The notes under the pieces were generated by a model, which saw nothing but the letters and a program-made list of their open reading frames with translations, was not told where the DNA came from and made no database searches. Positions 27,883 to 38,495 of a stretch of 64,000 nt of DNA are shown piece by piece. The stretch spans positions 62,001-126,000 of the forward strand of contig UEGQ01000003.1 in assembly GCA_900466005.1 (NCBI GenBank). The letters run 5' to 3'. Source of the stretch: Hyphomicrobiales bacterium. Lineage in GTDB: Bacteria > Pseudomonadota > Alphaproteobacteria > Rhizobiales > Rhizobiaceae. The position numbers and the translations under genes are program-made. Position 1 is the stretch's first letter; each line of letters starts with the position of its first letter.

Positions 27883-28355
27883 CAGTCCTCTCCTCTCACC
27901 ATCGTGAAGAAATCGACGCGCGTGGCCGCGGTTTCCTCGGTCTTGCGCCGGTCTTCCGCAGCGGTACGTGCGGCGATCGGCGACAGCAGCTGCGCCTCAA
28001 CGAAGTCGCGCGTATCGGCCTGTTGCCAGAGGGCGTCGAAGATCGCCGCAAGTCTTGCCTTTTCGCGATCGGTGCCGAGCGAATGGCCGAAGCCGACGAC
28101 GCCATTTGCCAATCGTACCGTCGCACGGCTGACCGTCGCCTCTCCGAGATTGAAGGGTGAGCCGCCGCCGCCGATGCGGCCCCGAACCATGACAAGACCG
28201 GTCTCCGGTCCCCGTAGCATCTGGATGCTTGGTTGCAGCGGAAGCGCCGCCCAGGCGGCAGTCAGTTCTGCGTGACTTGCACGGCTGAGCAGGTCGATTG
28301 CGTGCTTGCGATTGCCACCTGCCTCGCCCCCTACAGTTTGTTTGTTGACATCCAT
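27882..28355 (-). CDS. phnG: Carbon-phosphorus lyase subunit PhnG
   Basis: A 157-residue subunit, the first gene of the lyase unit. Recognised by RKHAIDLLSRASHAEL, PETGLVMVRGRIGGGGSPFNLGE and GHSLGTDREKARLAA. It forms the outer part of the core complex. The start is 83 bp from the divergent phnF start; between them lie a palindromic operator and a PHO box, so the unit should be phosphate-starvation activated and PhnF repressed. Confidence 0.95.
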   Translation of the reverse strand: MDVNKQTVGGEAGGNRKHAIDLLSRASHAELTAAWAALPLQPSIQMLRGPETGLVMVRGRIGGGGSPFNLGEATVSRATVRLANGVVGFGHSLGTDREKARLAAIFDALWQQADTRDFVEAQLLSPIAARTAAEDRRKTEETAATRVDFFTMVRGED

Positions 28356-28370
28356 TGTCAGGCTCCAAAA

Positions 28371-28388
28371 TGTCTATTAATATAGACA
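28371..28388. promoter_or_regulatory. PhnF operator palindrome
   Basis: TGTCTATTAATATAGACA is a perfect 18-bp inverted repeat with seven-base arms. It fits the GntR/HutC operator form GT-x-TA...TA-x-AC and lies between the divergent phnF and phnG starts, 16 bp before phnG. That position should block phnG transcription. Operator identity is inferred from the regulator class and the position. Confidence 0.75.
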
Positions 28389-28422
28389 ACCATACAACTG
28401 AGATTATGGATATCCAACGAGC

Positions 28423-28440
28423 GTGACAAGCGTGTGACAT
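28423..28440 (-). promoter_or_regulatory. PHO box of the phnG operon
   Basis: Minus strand ATGTCAC-ACGC-TTGTCAC is two seven-base repeats 11 bp apart, a good PhoB box (consensus CTGTCAT-N4-CTGTCAT). A CATAAT -10-like element follows at 28408-28403. The box overlaps the phnF start codon (28439-28441), so PhoB binding could also lower phnF expression. Confidence 0.7.
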
Positions 28441-29176
28441 GACGGATTTGAAACGAGTGGAAAGACAGGCGGGCGTCGCGCTCTGGCGTCAGATTGCCGA
28501 CAGAATCCGAGAAGCTATTTCGCGGGGAGAATTCGACGAAACCGGCATGGTGCCGCCGGAGATGGTGCTTGCCGGCCAGTTCGGCGTCAATCGCCACACG
28601 GTGCGCAGCGCCCTTGCGTCGCTGGCGCAGGAGGGCATCGTGCAGGCGGTGCAGGGGCGCGGAACCCTGATCGTTCGCAAGGAACGTTTCAATTTTCCGA
28701 TCTCGCGCAGGACTCGGTTCACGGAGGGTATAGGCGATCAGGCGCGCGATCTGCAGGGATTACTGCTGTCGTCGGAAATGGAGCCGGCTGACCCGGAGGT
28801 TGCCCGTTGGCTCGCGCTCGAGGCGGGGACGCCGGTTGTCCGGCTGGAGGCGCTGCGCAAAGCCGACGGCCGCGCAGTATCGCGCTCGACCGCCTGGTTT
28901 CCCGCCGAGCGCTTCAAGGGTATCGGCGAGATCTTCGCCCGCAGCGGTTCGATCACGGAAGCACTCGCGGCGCTGGGGCTGGGCGACTATTTGCGCTCCG
29001 TTACCGAGATTTCTGCGACCCATGCCGAGGCCGCTGACATTGCGGCTCTCGAGCTCACGCCGGGAGCGATCCTGCTTGTAACGAGGGCCGTCAATACGGA
29101 TCTTTCGGGAGTCCCGATACAGTACGCGGTCACCCGGTTTCCGGCTGACCGCGTCCAGTTCACGATCGCAAGTTGA
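28439..29176 (+). CDS. phnF: GntR/HutC-family repressor PhnF
   Basis: A 245-residue regulator with an N-terminal GntR winged helix (about 10-80; VPPEMVLAGQFGVNRHTVRSAL) and a C-terminal UTRA ligand domain. It is divergent from phnG, the usual place for PhnF. The expected operator, a perfect palindrome, lies in the shared gap. The ATG at 28439 lacks a clear ribosome site and overlaps a PHO box; a later start would remove the beginning of the DNA-binding domain. The stop is 16 bp from the convergent gpmA stop. Confidence 0.92.
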   Translation: MTDLKRVERQAGVALWRQIADRIREAISRGEFDETGMVPPEMVLAGQFGVNRHTVRSALASLAQEGIVQAVQGRGTLIVRKERFNFPISRRTRFTEGIGDQARDLQGLLLSSEMEPADPEVARWLALEAGTPVVRLEALRKADGRAVSRSTAWFPAERFKGIGEIFARSGSITEALAALGLGDYLRSVTEISATHAEAADIAALELTPGAILLVTRAVNTDLSGVPIQYAVTRFPADRVQFTIAS

Positions 29177-29192
29177 CCGGCGAAGCGGCGCC

Positions 29193-29828
29193 TCAGTGCG
29201 CGCCGGACATGTCGCCGAGCACTTCCTTGCTGGCGACGGTCGAGTCCGGATTGAGCTTGTAGACCATCGGCACGCCGGTCGCCAAGTTGAGCTTGAGGAT
29301 CTGCTCTTTGGAGAGACGGTCGAGGACCATGACGAGCGCACGCAGCGAATTGCCGTGGGCTGCGACCAGAACTTTTTCGCCGCGCAGCACGCGCGGAAGG
29401 ATGTCGGTCAGGTAGTAAGGCCAGACGCGGGCGCCGGTGTCGCGAAGGCTCTCGCCGCCCGGAGGGGGAACGTCGTAGGACCTTCGCCAGACATGGACCT
29501 GTTCCTCACCCCACTTTGCGCGGGCGTCGTCCTTGTTGAGACCTGAGAGGTCGCCGTAGTCGCGTTCGTTCAGCGCTTCGTCCCGAATGGTCTCGAGGCT
29601 GGGCTGGCCAACCTTGTTCAGGATGATTTCGCAAGTCTTCTGCGCCCGCGACAACGCGGAGGTGAACGCGATGTCGAACTTGATCCCGTATTCGGCGAGC
29701 GCCTGCCCCCCGGCTTCAGCCTCCTGGACGCCGAGTTCGGTCAGCCCCGGATCGCGCCAGCCGGTGAACAGGTTCTTGAGATTCCATTCGCTCTGGCCGT
29801 GACGAACCAGCACGAGAGTACCGCTCAT
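29193..29828 (-). CDS. gpmA: 2,3-bisphosphoglycerate-dependent phosphoglycerate mutase
   Basis: A 211-residue glycolytic mutase that interconverts 3- and 2-phosphoglycerate. The RHG motif with the phosphorylated His is [10 protein letters not shown] (His10). Other active-site parts are [17 protein letters not shown] (here [12 protein letters not shown]), [11 protein letters not shown] and the second His in [10 protein letters not shown]. The length fits the short dimeric alphaproteobacterial form. dapB lies 24 bp upstream on the same strand, so the two may be co-transcribed. Confidence 0.95.
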   Translation of the reverse strand: MSGTLVLVRHGQSEWNLKNLFTGWRDPGLTELGVQEAEAGGQALAEYGIKFDIAFTSALSRAQKTCEIILNKVGQPSLETIRDEALNERDYGDLSGLNKDDARAKWGEEQVHVWRRSYDVPPPGGESLRDTGARVWPYYLTDILPRVLRGEKVLVAAHGNSLRALVMVLDRLSKEQILKLNLATGVPMVYKLNPDSTVASKEVLGDMSGAH

Positions 29829-29852
29829 GGGAAAATCCTCCGCAGGAAATAT

Positions 29853-30677
29853 CTAGATGGACGAAGAAAGCCCGAGGACATCGAGCATGGAATAGAGGCC
29901 GGGCTTCCTGTCACGCGCCCAGAGCGCCGCCCTCAGCGCACCGCGCGCGAAAAGCGAACGATCGCCGGCGCTGTGGGAGAGCGTTATCGTCTCACCCTCG
30001 CCGGCGAAGAGCACGGAGTGCTCGCCGATCACCGAGCCGCCCCGCAGCGTGGCAAAGCCGATGCTGCCATCCTCGCGCGGCCCCGTATGGCCATCGCGCA
30101 CACGGACGGAATGAGCTGCAAGGTCTATACCGCGCCCTTCGGCGGCTGCTTGTCCGAGCAGAAGCGCCGTCCCGGACGGCGCGTCTACCTTGCGCTTGTG
30201 ATGCATTTCCAGCACCTCGACATCCCAGCCCGCCGCGTCGAGCGCCCGAGCTGCCTGCTTCACGAGGACGGAAAGCAGATTGACCCCGAGGCTCATATTG
30301 CCGGACTTGACGATGCGTGCGTGGCGCGCCGCCGCCGCGATTTTCGCATCGTCCTCCGCCGTGCAGCCGGTCGTGCCGACGACATGGACGATCCGCGCTT
30401 GCGCGGCGAGGCCCGCATATTCGACGCTGGCCGCTGGCGATGTGAAGTCGATCACGCCGTCGGCGTGGACGAAAGCTGCAAGCGGATCGTCGCTCACCGG
30501 AACACCAATGGATCCGAGCCCCGCCAGTTCCCCGGCGTCCTTGCCGGTCAGCGGCGAGCCGGGACGCTCGACGGCCGCGTGAAGCACGGCACCTTCCATC
30601 CCCTGAATGAGGCGCAGCACCGTCTGGCCCATGCGGCCACCGGCTCCGACGACGACGAGTTTCATGGCATCACTCAT
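29853..30677 (-). CDS. dapB: 4-hydroxy-tetrahydrodipicolinate reductase
   Basis: A 274-residue enzyme of the diaminopimelate/lysine pathway. The dinucleotide loop is [10 protein letters not shown] (about 9-18); the catalytic His pair and Lys lie in [13 protein letters not shown] (about 160-172), where the lysine before DAPSGTA is expected. ATG 30677 was kept; an ATG four codons later (MKLVVV) is possible. It sits 13 bp after the ABC exporter gene and 24 bp before gpmA. Confidence 0.95.
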   Translation of the reverse strand: MSDAMKLVVVGAGGRMGQTVLRLIQGMEGAVLHAAVERPGSPLTGKDAGELAGLGSIGVPVSDDPLAAFVHADGVIDFTSPAASVEYAGLAAQARIVHVVGTTGCTAEDDAKIAAAARHARIVKSGNMSLGVNLLSVLVKQAARALDAAGWDVEVLEMHHKRKVDAPSGTALLLGQAAAEGRGIDLAAHSVRVRDGHTGPREDGSIGFATLRGGSVIGEHSVLFAGEGETITLSHSAGDRSLFARGALRAALWARDRKPGLYSMLDVLGLSSSI

Positions 30678-30690
30678 GGGTGGTCCGACC

Positions 30691-32484
30691 TCAGAAGAAT
30701 TCGTTGTTGCCGCTGCCCGGCTGCAGCTGGTTCAGCCGAGCGTAGAGCCCGTTGGGACGCTGTGCAAGCGACTGGTGGGTCCCTTGCTCGGCGATCGTCC
30801 CGCCCTGCATTACGATGATCTTGTCAGCCTTGATGATTGTCGAAAGCCGGTGGGCGATGACGATGACCGTACGTCCGGTCATTGCCTCGTCCAGAGCCTT
30901 CTGAACGGCCGCTTCCGATTCTGTGTCGAGTGCGGATGTGGCCTCGTCGAGCAGCAGGATCGGTGCGTTGCGAACCAGCGCGCGGGCGATCGACAGCCGC
31001 TGCCGCTGACCGCCGGAAAGTGTGACACCGTTCTCCCCGACAGGGGTGTCGTAACCCATCGGCTGAGCCATGATGAAGTCGTGGGCGTAGGCGAGGCGGG
31101 CGGCTTCCTCGATCTCCGCATCCGTCGCTTCAGGCCGGCCGTAGCGGATGTTGTCGCGGATCGTCCCTTCGAAGAGATAGGGCTGCTGCGATACGTAGGC
31201 GATGTGCCTGCGCAGCGATGCCTTGGTCACCGAAGCGACGTTCTGGCCGTCGATCAGAATCTCGCCCTCGGCGGGATCGTAGAACCGCGGAACGAGCGTA
31301 ATGACGGTCGACTTGCCCGCACCGGATGGGCCGACGAGCGCCGTCGTCTTTCCGCCTTCGGCGACGAAGTCGATGCCCTTCAGCACCGGCTCGTTGTTGC
31401 CATAGGCGAACTTGACGTTACGAAATTCGATGCGTGCCTCACCGACCTCGAGTTCGGTTGCGTCCCGCCTGTCGCGTTGCGGGCTCTCCATGTCGAGGAT
31501 TTCATAGATCATCCGAGCATTGACGACGGCGCGCTCCATCTGCACCTGCAGCTTGGCCAGCCGCTTCGCCGGTTCGTAGGCCATCAGCAGCGCCGCGATG
31601 AAAGAGAAGAAGGCGCCGGGCAGCACACCGCCATAGATCGAGCGGAACGCCGCATAGGCAAGCACGCTGGAAATGGCGACCCCCGCAAAGGTTTCCGTGA
31701 GCGGTGACGTGCGTTCGCTGAGCCGGGCGATGCGGTTCGCGCGGCGCTCGGCCGCGGCGATCGTGCCCTGAACCTTGCGGTCCAGCTCTTTTTCCATCGT
31801 GAAGGCCTTGACGATCGCGATGCCCTGGATCGTCTCCTGCATGGCGCCCAGCACGTGGCTGTTGAGGATGATCGACTCGCGCGTCGCCGCGCGCAGCCGC
31901 TTGGAGAGGTAGCGCAGCGCATAGAGCAGTGGGGGCGCAACGACGAAGACGATCAGCGTCAGTAGCCAGTCCTTGGCGAACATGACGCCGATCAGCGCAA
32001 TCAGGGTGAGCAGGTCGCGCGCCGTCGAGGTGACCGTAAGATTGAGTACGTCACGGATACCGTTGATGTTCTGGCTGATCTGTGCCGCAAGGTGAGCCGA
32101 GCGGGACTCGCTGAAGAAGCCGAGCGACAGGGTCATCAGGTGCGAGAAAAGACGCCGCTGATAGCGGGCAACGATGTTGTTGCCGATCTTTGAAAGGGTG
32201 ACCGCCTGCCCATAGCTTGCGAGGCCGCGCAGCATGAAGGCGCCGAGGATGGCGCCGCAGATGAGCCAGACGATGTCCGCTCTCTGGTTGGCGAACGCTT
32301 CGTTCACCACCGTCTCCATGATCCATGCGGTGAAGGCGGTCGTGAGCGCCACTACCGCAAGGCAGAGGACGGCGAAGATGTAGCCCTTGACGTGATCGCG
32401 GCCGTTCTCGGCGATGATACGCTTCAGAACGGTTGTGATGCTGCTCGAGCTGACGGGCGTCTTGTGTGTCCTGCTGGCTTCCAA
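30691..32484 (-). CDS. MsbA-like ABC exporter (fused membrane and ATPase domains)
   Basis: A 597-residue half-transporter: a type I exporter membrane domain with about six helices (residues 25-330) and a C-terminal ATPase. Walker A is GPSGAGKST, the signature is LSGGQRQR, Walker B is [12 protein letters not shown], and the switch His lies in [10 protein letters not shown]. It should work as a homodimer in the inner membrane. MsbA-type lipid flippases and ExsA-type exporters both fit; the substrate cannot be told. It is upstream of dapB on the same strand, 116 bp after glk. Confidence 0.9.
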   Translation of the reverse strand: MEASRTHKTPVSSSSITTVLKRIIAENGRDHVKGYIFAVLCLAVVALTTAFTAWIMETVVNEAFANQRADIVWLICGAILGAFMLRGLASYGQAVTLSKIGNNIVARYQRRLFSHLMTLSLGFFSESRSAHLAAQISQNINGIRDVLNLTVTSTARDLLTLIALIGVMFAKDWLLTLIVFVVAPPLLYALRYLSKRLRAATRESIILNSHVLGAMQETIQGIAIVKAFTMEKELDRKVQGTIAAAERRANRIARLSERTSPLTETFAGVAISSVLAYAAFRSIYGGVLPGAFFSFIAALLMAYEPAKRLAKLQVQMERAVVNARMIYEILDMESPQRDRRDATELEVGEARIEFRNVKFAYGNNEPVLKGIDFVAEGGKTTALVGPSGAGKSTVITLVPRFYDPAEGEILIDGQNVASVTKASLRRHIAYVSQQPYLFEGTIRDNIRYGRPEATDAEIEEAARLAYAHDFIMAQPMGYDTPVGENGVTLSGGQRQRLSIARALVRNAPILLLDEATSALDTESEAAVQKALDEAMTGRTVIVIAHRLSTIIKADKIIVMQGGTIAEQGTHQSLAQRPNGLYARLNQLQPGSGNNEFF

Positions 32485-32600
32485 ATAAAGGCATTCCCCG
32501 TGGAACTGCGCGTCCGGACCCGTGGACGCTGTGGCCTAGGCGCTCTATAGCCAGTCGCAACCCCCTTGGCCACAAAAAAGCAGACGCCCCGCTTTCATCG

Positions 32601-33623
32601 TCAGCGGCGCCAGCGCCTGCCGTCGGTCGCAAGGCCGAAATTTGCGGGCGTGCGTGCGAAATTCGCGAGGCCTGACAGCGCGGCAAGCGGGTGTGTGACG
32701 ACGAAGGTCGGGATCGTGTGCATCAGCCCGGTGTGCGGGGCCTTGTCTTCGAAGGCGGCGCGGAATTCCGGCCGCTTGAGCGCCGGCAATATTTTCTGGG
32801 GAATGCCACCGGCAAGGAACACGCCGCCCCGGGCCATGAAGATGAGGGCGAGATCCCCGGCAAGTCGACCCAGGTAAGTGACGAAGAGCGAGAGGGTCTC
32901 GGCAGCCTGTACGTCGCTGCCGGCCAGTCCGTGTGTCGAGACGTCGGCCGGGTCGGTCCATCGCGGCTCCACGCCATCGGCCGCACAGATCGCGTCATAG
33001 ATGTTGACGACGCCACGACCGCAGAGGAGCTGTTCTCCTGAGATGCGACCGTCGATCCGCGCCAGGTGCGGGAATATCTGGAAATCGCGGTCGCTGCGTG
33101 GGCCCACGTCCACGTGCCCACCTTCCCCCGGGATCGGAAACCAGGTGTGCTGTGCATGCAGCAGTCCGGCGACGCCGAGACCCGTGCCGGGCCCCAGCAC
33201 GACACGCGAGGCGATGGGGCTTGCGGAGAGCGGGCCGATCGGCTCGCGATTCTCATCGGAGAGCGAAGCGACAGCGAGCGCCTGCGCCTCGAAGTCGTTG
33301 ACGATCAGCACGTCCTCGAACCCCATCTCTTCGATCATCGCCCTCGGACGGACGACCCAATCGCAATTGGTCAGCGGGATCTCGTCATCATTGATCGGGC
33401 CGGCGATCGCGAGGATCGCCGAGCGCGGCTGGATCGAGGTCCTGTCGAGCACACCTTGCTGGATCGCTTCTTCGATCGTCGGGAAGGCGGCCGTGTGGAC
33501 GATCGGAAACTGCCGAGGTTCGGCATAGGTGTCGATGAGGATCGAAAAGCGCGCATTGGTCCCCCCGATGTCGCCGATGAGGATGGGGAAAGTAAGCTGC
33601 TCGTTTTCGATGATCTTGGGCAT
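32601..33623 (-). CDS. glk: Glucokinase
   Basis: A 340-residue bacterial glucokinase (Glk family, not ROK) that makes glucose 6-phosphate. The phosphate-1 loop is [13 protein letters not shown] (about 15-27); [12 protein letters not shown] contains the catalytic Asp, and [11 protein letters not shown] and GEGGHVD are family motifs. ATG 33623 follows AGGAG nine bases upstream; an in-frame start seven codons earlier is less likely. mgsA lies 34 bp upstream on the same strand, so glk and mgsA are probably one unit. Confidence 0.93.
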   Translation of the reverse strand: MPKIIENEQLTFPILIGDIGGTNARFSILIDTYAEPRQFPIVHTAAFPTIEEAIQQGVLDRTSIQPRSAILAIAGPINDDEIPLTNCDWVVRPRAMIEEMGFEDVLIVNDFEAQALAVASLSDENREPIGPLSASPIASRVVLGPGTGLGVAGLLHAQHTWFPIPGEGGHVDVGPRSDRDFQIFPHLARIDGRISGEQLLCGRGVVNIYDAICAADGVEPRWTDPADVSTHGLAGSDVQAAETLSLFVTYLGRLAGDLALIFMARGGVFLAGGIPQKILPALKRPEFRAAFEDKAPHTGLMHTIPTFVVTHPLAALSGLANFARTPANFGLATDGRRWRR

Positions 33624-33657
33624 AGGCCGGCTCCTGCGATCCAAATCGGGCGCTGTG

Positions 33658-34038
33658 TCAGTTCTTCTTTGCGCTCATCAATATCTCGGCGGTCGCGAGA
33701 TTCAACGCCATCGGAATGTCGTAGACGGTGGCAAGCCGCATCAGGGCCTTCACATCCACGTCGTGTGGCATTGCTGTCAACGGATCGACGAAGAAAATGA
33801 GCATCTGCACCTCGCCGGTGGCGATCATCGCACCGATCTGCTGGTCGCCACCGAGAGGTCCGCTCTTCATGCGCGCGACGTCGAGTTCCGGACATGCCTC
33901 GGCCACTCTTCCGCCGGTGGTACCTGTCGCCACGATGCGGAACCTGGAAAGCGTCCGCGCATGGCGGCGGGCGAACTCGGCGAGCTCGTCCTTCTTCTGG
34001 TCATGCGCGATGAGGGCGATGCATTGGCGCTCGGGCAT
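33658..34038 (-). CDS. mgsA: Methylglyoxal synthase
   Basis: A 126-residue enzyme that converts dihydroxyacetone phosphate to methylglyoxal and phosphate. The catalytic Asp lies in [12 protein letters not shown] (about 59-70), with ATGTTGG binding phosphate and the conserved His in AMPHDVDV. The length is shorter than the 152 residues of the E. coli enzyme but normal for rhizobia. It sits upstream of glk, linking sugar entry with an overflow bypass of lower glycolysis. Confidence 0.93.
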   Translation of the reverse strand: MPERQCIALIAHDQKKDELAEFARRHARTLSRFRIVATGTTGGRVAEACPELDVARMKSGPLGGDQQIGAMIATGEVQMLIFFVDPLTAMPHDVDVKALMRLATVYDIPMALNLATAEILMSAKKN

Positions 34039-34129
34039 TGGTCGGTCCGGTTGGGTTTAAATCGATTTGAAAGCCTTCTATAGCACGATTGCCGCCTTGA
34101 AAAGGTGGCGCCGACCTGCCGAGAGGACG

Positions 34130-35197
34130 TCACTGGCCGAGGGGGCGAGGCAGCGGAATCGGAACCTCTGCCGGAACGATGTCTGCCGGATCGCCTGCCA
34201 CCATTGCGGCGGGTGTGTTCGCTGCGGGTGCCGAGGCATAAGCGGCTACCGGAGTGGCGGCCCCGCCGTATGTCACCTCGCCTTCACTCGGGACAGAAGG
34301 GGCCTTCAGCACTGCGACGCAGGATTTCGGCAGGTCGGAAATAGCGATCTCCCGCGGTTTCGGCACGGGCTTCTTGGGATCCGCCTTCGGTTTTGCCCAA
34401 GGCTCGGGCGTAAACCACCAGGCAAGGGACTTGTCGCAGCCGTCTCCGGGCGGAGGTGCCGCCTGGGACTTGCATCCGCTCGCGCCGACAGGGCACTTGA
34501 TGCGCACATGAAAATGCGCGTCGTGACCGTAGATCGGCCGCACCTTGCCGAGCAGCGAGCGATCACCGGTCCAGGTGTCGCAGAGCTTCTTCTTGATTGC
34601 GGGATTGACGAAGACGCGTTCGACTTGCGGATAGCTCGCCGCCAGCATGATGAGGCGCGCATGGGATGGCGTCCAAAGCCGGGAATCGACGGTCAGAAAC
34701 TTGTCCTTGCGTAGCATGGAGGTAAAGGGAAGGTCTTCACGCTCCTGCGTGCTGAGCCGGCGGTCAGGCATTGGGGTGAGCCAGATATCGGCATCGAGAC
34801 CGATCTGGTGAGAGGCGTGGCCATTCATCATCGGCCCACCGCGCGGCTGCGAGACGTCTCCGACCAGCAGACCCGGCCAGCCGACCTTGGGAGCATCATG
34901 CGCGAGCTGTTCGAGCAGCGCAATCATTTGCGGATGTCCCCAGCGGCGGTTCCGCGAGAGCCGCATGGCCTGCCATGTGGGGCCGTCGGCGGGAAGCGCA
35001 ACCGCCCCGGAAATGCACCCCTTCGAATAGAATCCGTAGGGCGCTGGTGCTGCCCGGCTCGGAAGCTCGATGCCGCCGAAGATCTGCTTGGCCGGTACCT
35101 GCTCGGAGGCCTTCCCGCTTTCCGGAAATGTAAGAAGCGGTGCGGCTATCGCGATCACCGCCAGTCGGATCAGCCTCGTTTTCGTCTGCAATCTCAT
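34130..35197 (-). CDS. mepA: Penicillin-insensitive murein endopeptidase
   Basis: A 355-residue periplasmic LAS-type zinc endopeptidase that cuts D-Ala-meso-DAP crosslinks. A signal peptide spans about 1-30. Zinc ligands are in HASHQIGLDADIWL (His and Asp) and HFHVRIKCP (His) later on. Conserved Cys pairs suggest disulphides. An extra C-terminal tail of about 90 residues, proline/alanine-rich, follows the catalytic core. It is divergent from the yejA-like gene across 188 bp. Confidence 0.93.
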   Translation of the reverse strand: MRLQTKTRLIRLAVIAIAAPLLTFPESGKASEQVPAKQIFGGIELPSRAAPAPYGFYSKGCISGAVALPADGPTWQAMRLSRNRRWGHPQMIALLEQLAHDAPKVGWPGLLVGDVSQPRGGPMMNGHASHQIGLDADIWLTPMPDRRLSTQEREDLPFTSMLRKDKFLTVDSRLWTPSHARLIMLAASYPQVERVFVNPAIKKKLCDTWTGDRSLLGKVRPIYGHDAHFHVRIKCPVGASGCKSQAAPPPGDGCDKSLAWWFTPEPWAKPKADPKKPVPKPREIAISDLPKSCVAVLKAPSVPSEGEVTYGGAATPVAAYASAPAANTPAAMVAGDPADIVPAEVPIPLPRPLGQ

Positions 35198-35385
35198 GTC
35201 CTCAATCCGCCGAGAGCCAGTGTTCGCCGCCGCAGGTGATTTGCCGTCAAGTGTAGCGTGGATTCGGAGTTTGGTGAATCCGTGACCTGCCGCACTCTCT
35301 GCCGTCGCGATCGTCCGAGGCCTGTTTTTTGCCGCTGTTTTGCTTATGGTGGCTGAAACTCTGGAGAATTAAGGGGTGATTTGGC

Positions 35386-37236
35386 ATGCGGTTGGCTCTT
35401 GTCGGAACGGGCATCCTCGCTCTCGTATCGGCGTTATTCGCTGCGCCGGAGGGCGTGATTGCCGAGGAGCTTGAATGGCGCCACGCGATCTCGGTGATCG
35501 AGCCGCCGAGATACCCGAAGGATTTCCCACACTTCTCCTACGTCAATCCCGACGCGCCGAAGGGCGGCGATCTCAATCTCTCCGCATCGGGCACGTTCGA
35601 CAGCTTCAATCCGGTGCTCGACAAAGGGGAACTGGCCGCGGGGCTGACGCCGCGTCTGTCGCTCGTCACGGAAACCCTGCTCAAACCTTCGATGGACGAA
35701 GTCGATGCAGTCTACGGGCTTCTTGCCGAGGCTGTCGCCTTTCCGGACGACTACTCCTTCGTGAAGTTCCGATTGCGCCCGGAGGCGAAATGGGCGGATG
35801 GCGCCCCCGTCACACCCGAGGACGTCGTCTTCAGCTTTGACAAGTTCAAGGAACTCAATCCGCTCTACACAAACTACTATCGCCACGTGCTGAAGGCGGA
35901 AAAAACGGGCGAGCGGGAAATCACCTTCACTTTCGACGAGAAGAACAACCGCGAGCTGCCGGTCATCATCGGTGAACTAGATATCGTTCCGAAGCACTGG
36001 TGGGAGGCCAAGGGGGCTGATGGCAAGCCTCGAGACATAGCCAAGACCACCCTTGAGCCGATCATGGGATCCGGCCCATACCGCATCGCTGCTTTCTCGC
36101 CCGGTGCAAAGATCCGCTACGAACTTCGCGACGACTATTGGGGTAAGGCTCTCAACGTCAACATCGGCTACGACAATTTCCGCGGCCAGACCTACACCTA
36201 CTTCGCGGATATCGATGTCGAGTTCGAAGCCTTCCGTTCGGGCAACGTGGATTTTTGGACCGAGAATTCAGCGATGCGCTGGGCAAGATCCTACGATTTC
36301 CCGGCCGTCACCGATGGGCGCGTCAAGCGCGAGGTACTGGATAACGAATACAAGACTTCCGGCATTCTGGTGGGCTTCATACCGAACATGCGCCGGGACA
36401 AATTCAAGGATATTCGCGTTCGTAAAGCTCTCAACTACGCCTTTGATTTCGAGGAGTTGAACCGGACGGTCTTCTTCGGCCAGTACCAGCGGATCGATAG
36501 TTATTTCTACGGTTCGGAACTCGCGTCGAAAGGGCTGCCGGACGGCAAGGAGCTGGAAATCCTGCAGTCGCTCAAGGGCGATGTGCCATCCGAGGTGTTT
36601 TCGTCGGGATACAGCAATCCGGTCGGCGGAGATCCGGCGAAGCTGAGAGAAAATCTGCGCAAGGCGATCGGCCTCCTGAAGGAAGCTGGTTACGAGCTGC
36701 GCAACGGGCGGATGGTCCTCGCCGCTACCGGTGTTCCGCTCTCCTTCGAAATCCTGTTGAACGGGCCGACGATTGAGAAGGTCGCCCTGCCTTTTGCGGA
36801 TAATTTGAGGAAGATCGGCGTGGAGGTATCTGTTCGAACCGTCGACGCTTCGCAGTACACCAATCGTGTCCGCAGCTTCGACTACGATATGATCTATCTG
36901 GGATGGGCGCAGAGCCTCAACCCTGGCAATGAGCAGAGCGACTATTGGGGGTCGAAGTCCGTCGACGTGCCCGGTTCCCGGAACTACGCGGGGATCAGCA
37001 ATCCTGCGATTGACAAACTCGTTGATCAGATCGCGTTCGTGAAGGACCGGAAGACGCTGATTGCGACGGTGAAGGCGCTCGACCGGCTTCTGCTGGCCGG
37101 AGACTATGTCGTGCCTTCCTACACCATGCGATCGTCCAGAATCGCCTACTGGGACAAGTTCGGGCGCCCGGAACCGCTCCCGACCTATGGCATCGGCTTT
37201 CCCCAGATCTGGTGGGCCAAAGGTGCGGCGCAATGA
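35386..37236 (+). CDS. yejA: Peptide ABC transporter substrate-binding protein (YejA-like)
   Basis: A 616-residue solute-binding protein of the SBP_bac_5 (DppA/OppA) family with a Sec signal peptide (about 1-26). HFSYVNPDAPKGGDLNLSASGTFDSFNP is the characteristic YejA N-terminal region, and RLRPEAKWADGAPVTPEDVVFSFD is the family signature. It would capture oligopeptides (microcin C-type in E. coli) in the periplasm. The yejB-like gene follows after 160 bp without a clear terminator. Confidence 0.92.
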   Translation: MRLALVGTGILALVSALFAAPEGVIAEELEWRHAISVIEPPRYPKDFPHFSYVNPDAPKGGDLNLSASGTFDSFNPVLDKGELAAGLTPRLSLVTETLLKPSMDEVDAVYGLLAEAVAFPDDYSFVKFRLRPEAKWADGAPVTPEDVVFSFDKFKELNPLYTNYYRHVLKAEKTGEREITFTFDEKNNRELPVIIGELDIVPKHWWEAKGADGKPRDIAKTTLEPIMGSGPYRIAAFSPGAKIRYELRDDYWGKALNVNIGYDNFRGQTYTYFADIDVEFEAFRSGNVDFWTENSAMRWARSYDFPAVTDGRVKREVLDNEYKTSGILVGFIPNMRRDKFKDIRVRKALNYAFDFEELNRTVFFGQYQRIDSYFYGSELASKGLPDGKELEILQSLKGDVPSEVFSSGYSNPVGGDPAKLRENLRKAIGLLKEAGYELRNGRMVLAATGVPLSFEILLNGPTIEKVALPFADNLRKIGVEVSVRTVDASQYTNRVRSFDYDMIYLGWAQSLNPGNEQSDYWGSKSVDVPGSRNYAGISNPAIDKLVDQIAFVKDRKTLIATVKALDRLLLAGDYVVPSYTMRSSRIAYWDKFGRPEPLPTYGIGFPQIWWAKGAAQ

Positions 37237-37396
37237 CGGGCAGGACTTGCGCCGTTCCCCTGACCGGCTAGGAATGGATAGTGCGAATCGCCAGGTGCCG
37301 AGTGAGGCCGTGGCGGGAAAGGACCAACGAGTTGATCGCAGGGCATGAGACGGATTTTGGCGTGAGAAGCCTCCGCCCGACCGGAGCATCGGTTCG

Positions 37397-38494
37397 ATGA
37401 GCAGCTATATCCTGCGGCGACTGCTCCTGATGATCCCGACCATCGTCGGCATCATGGGCATTTCCTTCCTGGTCATACAGTTCGCGCCCGGCGGGCCCGT
37501 CGAGCAGGTGATCGCGCAACTGACCGGCCAGGGTGACAGCGCCGACCAGCGCCTGACGGGCGGGGGCGATCTCGTCGGCCAGCAGCAGTTCGGGGCCGAC
37601 GAAACGAGTTCGAAATATCGCGGTGCGCAAGGTCTCGATCCCGAGCTCATTGCCAAGCTGGAGAAGCAGTTCGGCTTCGACAAGCCACCGCTCACGCGCT
37701 TCGCCGAGATGATGTGGAACTATATTCGCTTCGATTTCGGTGAAAGTTTCTTCCGAAACACGTCTGTCGTCGACCTGATCGTCGAGAAGATGCCCGTCTC
37801 GATTTCTCTCGGTGTCTGGATCCTGCTCATTTCCTATGCGATCTCGATCCCGCTCGGAATCAAGAAGGCGGTGGAGGACGGCTCGCCCTTCGACGTCTGG
37901 ACGTCCGGGGTCATTGTCATCGGCTATGCGGTTCCGAGCTTTCTTTTCGGTATTCTGCTGATCGTGCTTTTCGCCGGTGGTTCCTTCTTCGACTGGTTTC
38001 CGCTGCGCGGACTCGTCTCGGACAATTTCGCCGAGCTTTCCTGGTGGGAAAAGATCGTCGACTATTTCTGGCACCTGACGCTGCCGCTGATTGCGCTTTC
38101 GCTTTCGGCCTTTGCCACCACGACCCTGCTCACCAAGAATTCGTTCATCGACGAGATCAAGAAGCAGTACGTGATCACTGCACGCGCCAAGGGGCTCTCC
38201 GAGCGCCAGGTGCTCTACGGCCACGTTTTCCGCAACGCCATGCTGATCGTCATCGCGGGTATTCCGGGCGCCTTCATCTCGGCCTTTTTCACTGGCTCGC
38301 TGCTGATCGAGAACATCTTCTCGCTCGATGGTCTCGGCCGTCTGGGCTATCTGTCGGTGGTCAATCGCGACTATCCGATCGTCTTTGCCACGCTCTACAT
38401 CTTCTCGCTGATGGGCCTCTTCGTTGGCCTCGTCTCGGACCTGATCTATACCTGGATCGATCCGCGCATCGATTTCGAACGGAGGGACGTCTGA
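37397..38494 (+). CDS. yejB: Peptide ABC transporter permease YejB
   Basis: A 365-residue DppB-type permease: N-terminal helix [20 protein letters not shown], a long periplasmic loop containing a charged insert of about 60 residues typical of YejB, then five more helices. The EAA-like loop reads [21 protein letters not shown]. It pairs with YejE, whose gene starts one base after its stop. Confidence 0.93.
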   Translation: MSSYILRRLLLMIPTIVGIMGISFLVIQFAPGGPVEQVIAQLTGQGDSADQRLTGGGDLVGQQQFGADETSSKYRGAQGLDPELIAKLEKQFGFDKPPLTRFAEMMWNYIRFDFGESFFRNTSVVDLIVEKMPVSISLGVWILLISYAISIPLGIKKAVEDGSPFDVWTSGVIVIGYAVPSFLFGILLIVLFAGGSFFDWFPLRGLVSDNFAELSWWEKIVDYFWHLTLPLIALSLSAFATTTLLTKNSFIDEIKKQYVITARAKGLSERQVLYGHVFRNAMLIVIAGIPGAFISAFFTGSLLIENIFSLDGLGRLGYLSVVNRDYPIVFATLYIFSLMGLFVGLVSDLIYTWIDPRIDFERRDV

Positions 38495-38495
38495 G

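Noticed and set aside
32560..32600. Terminator after glk
   Set aside because: A TTTTTT tract is present on the minus strand, but I could not find a convincing stem before it.
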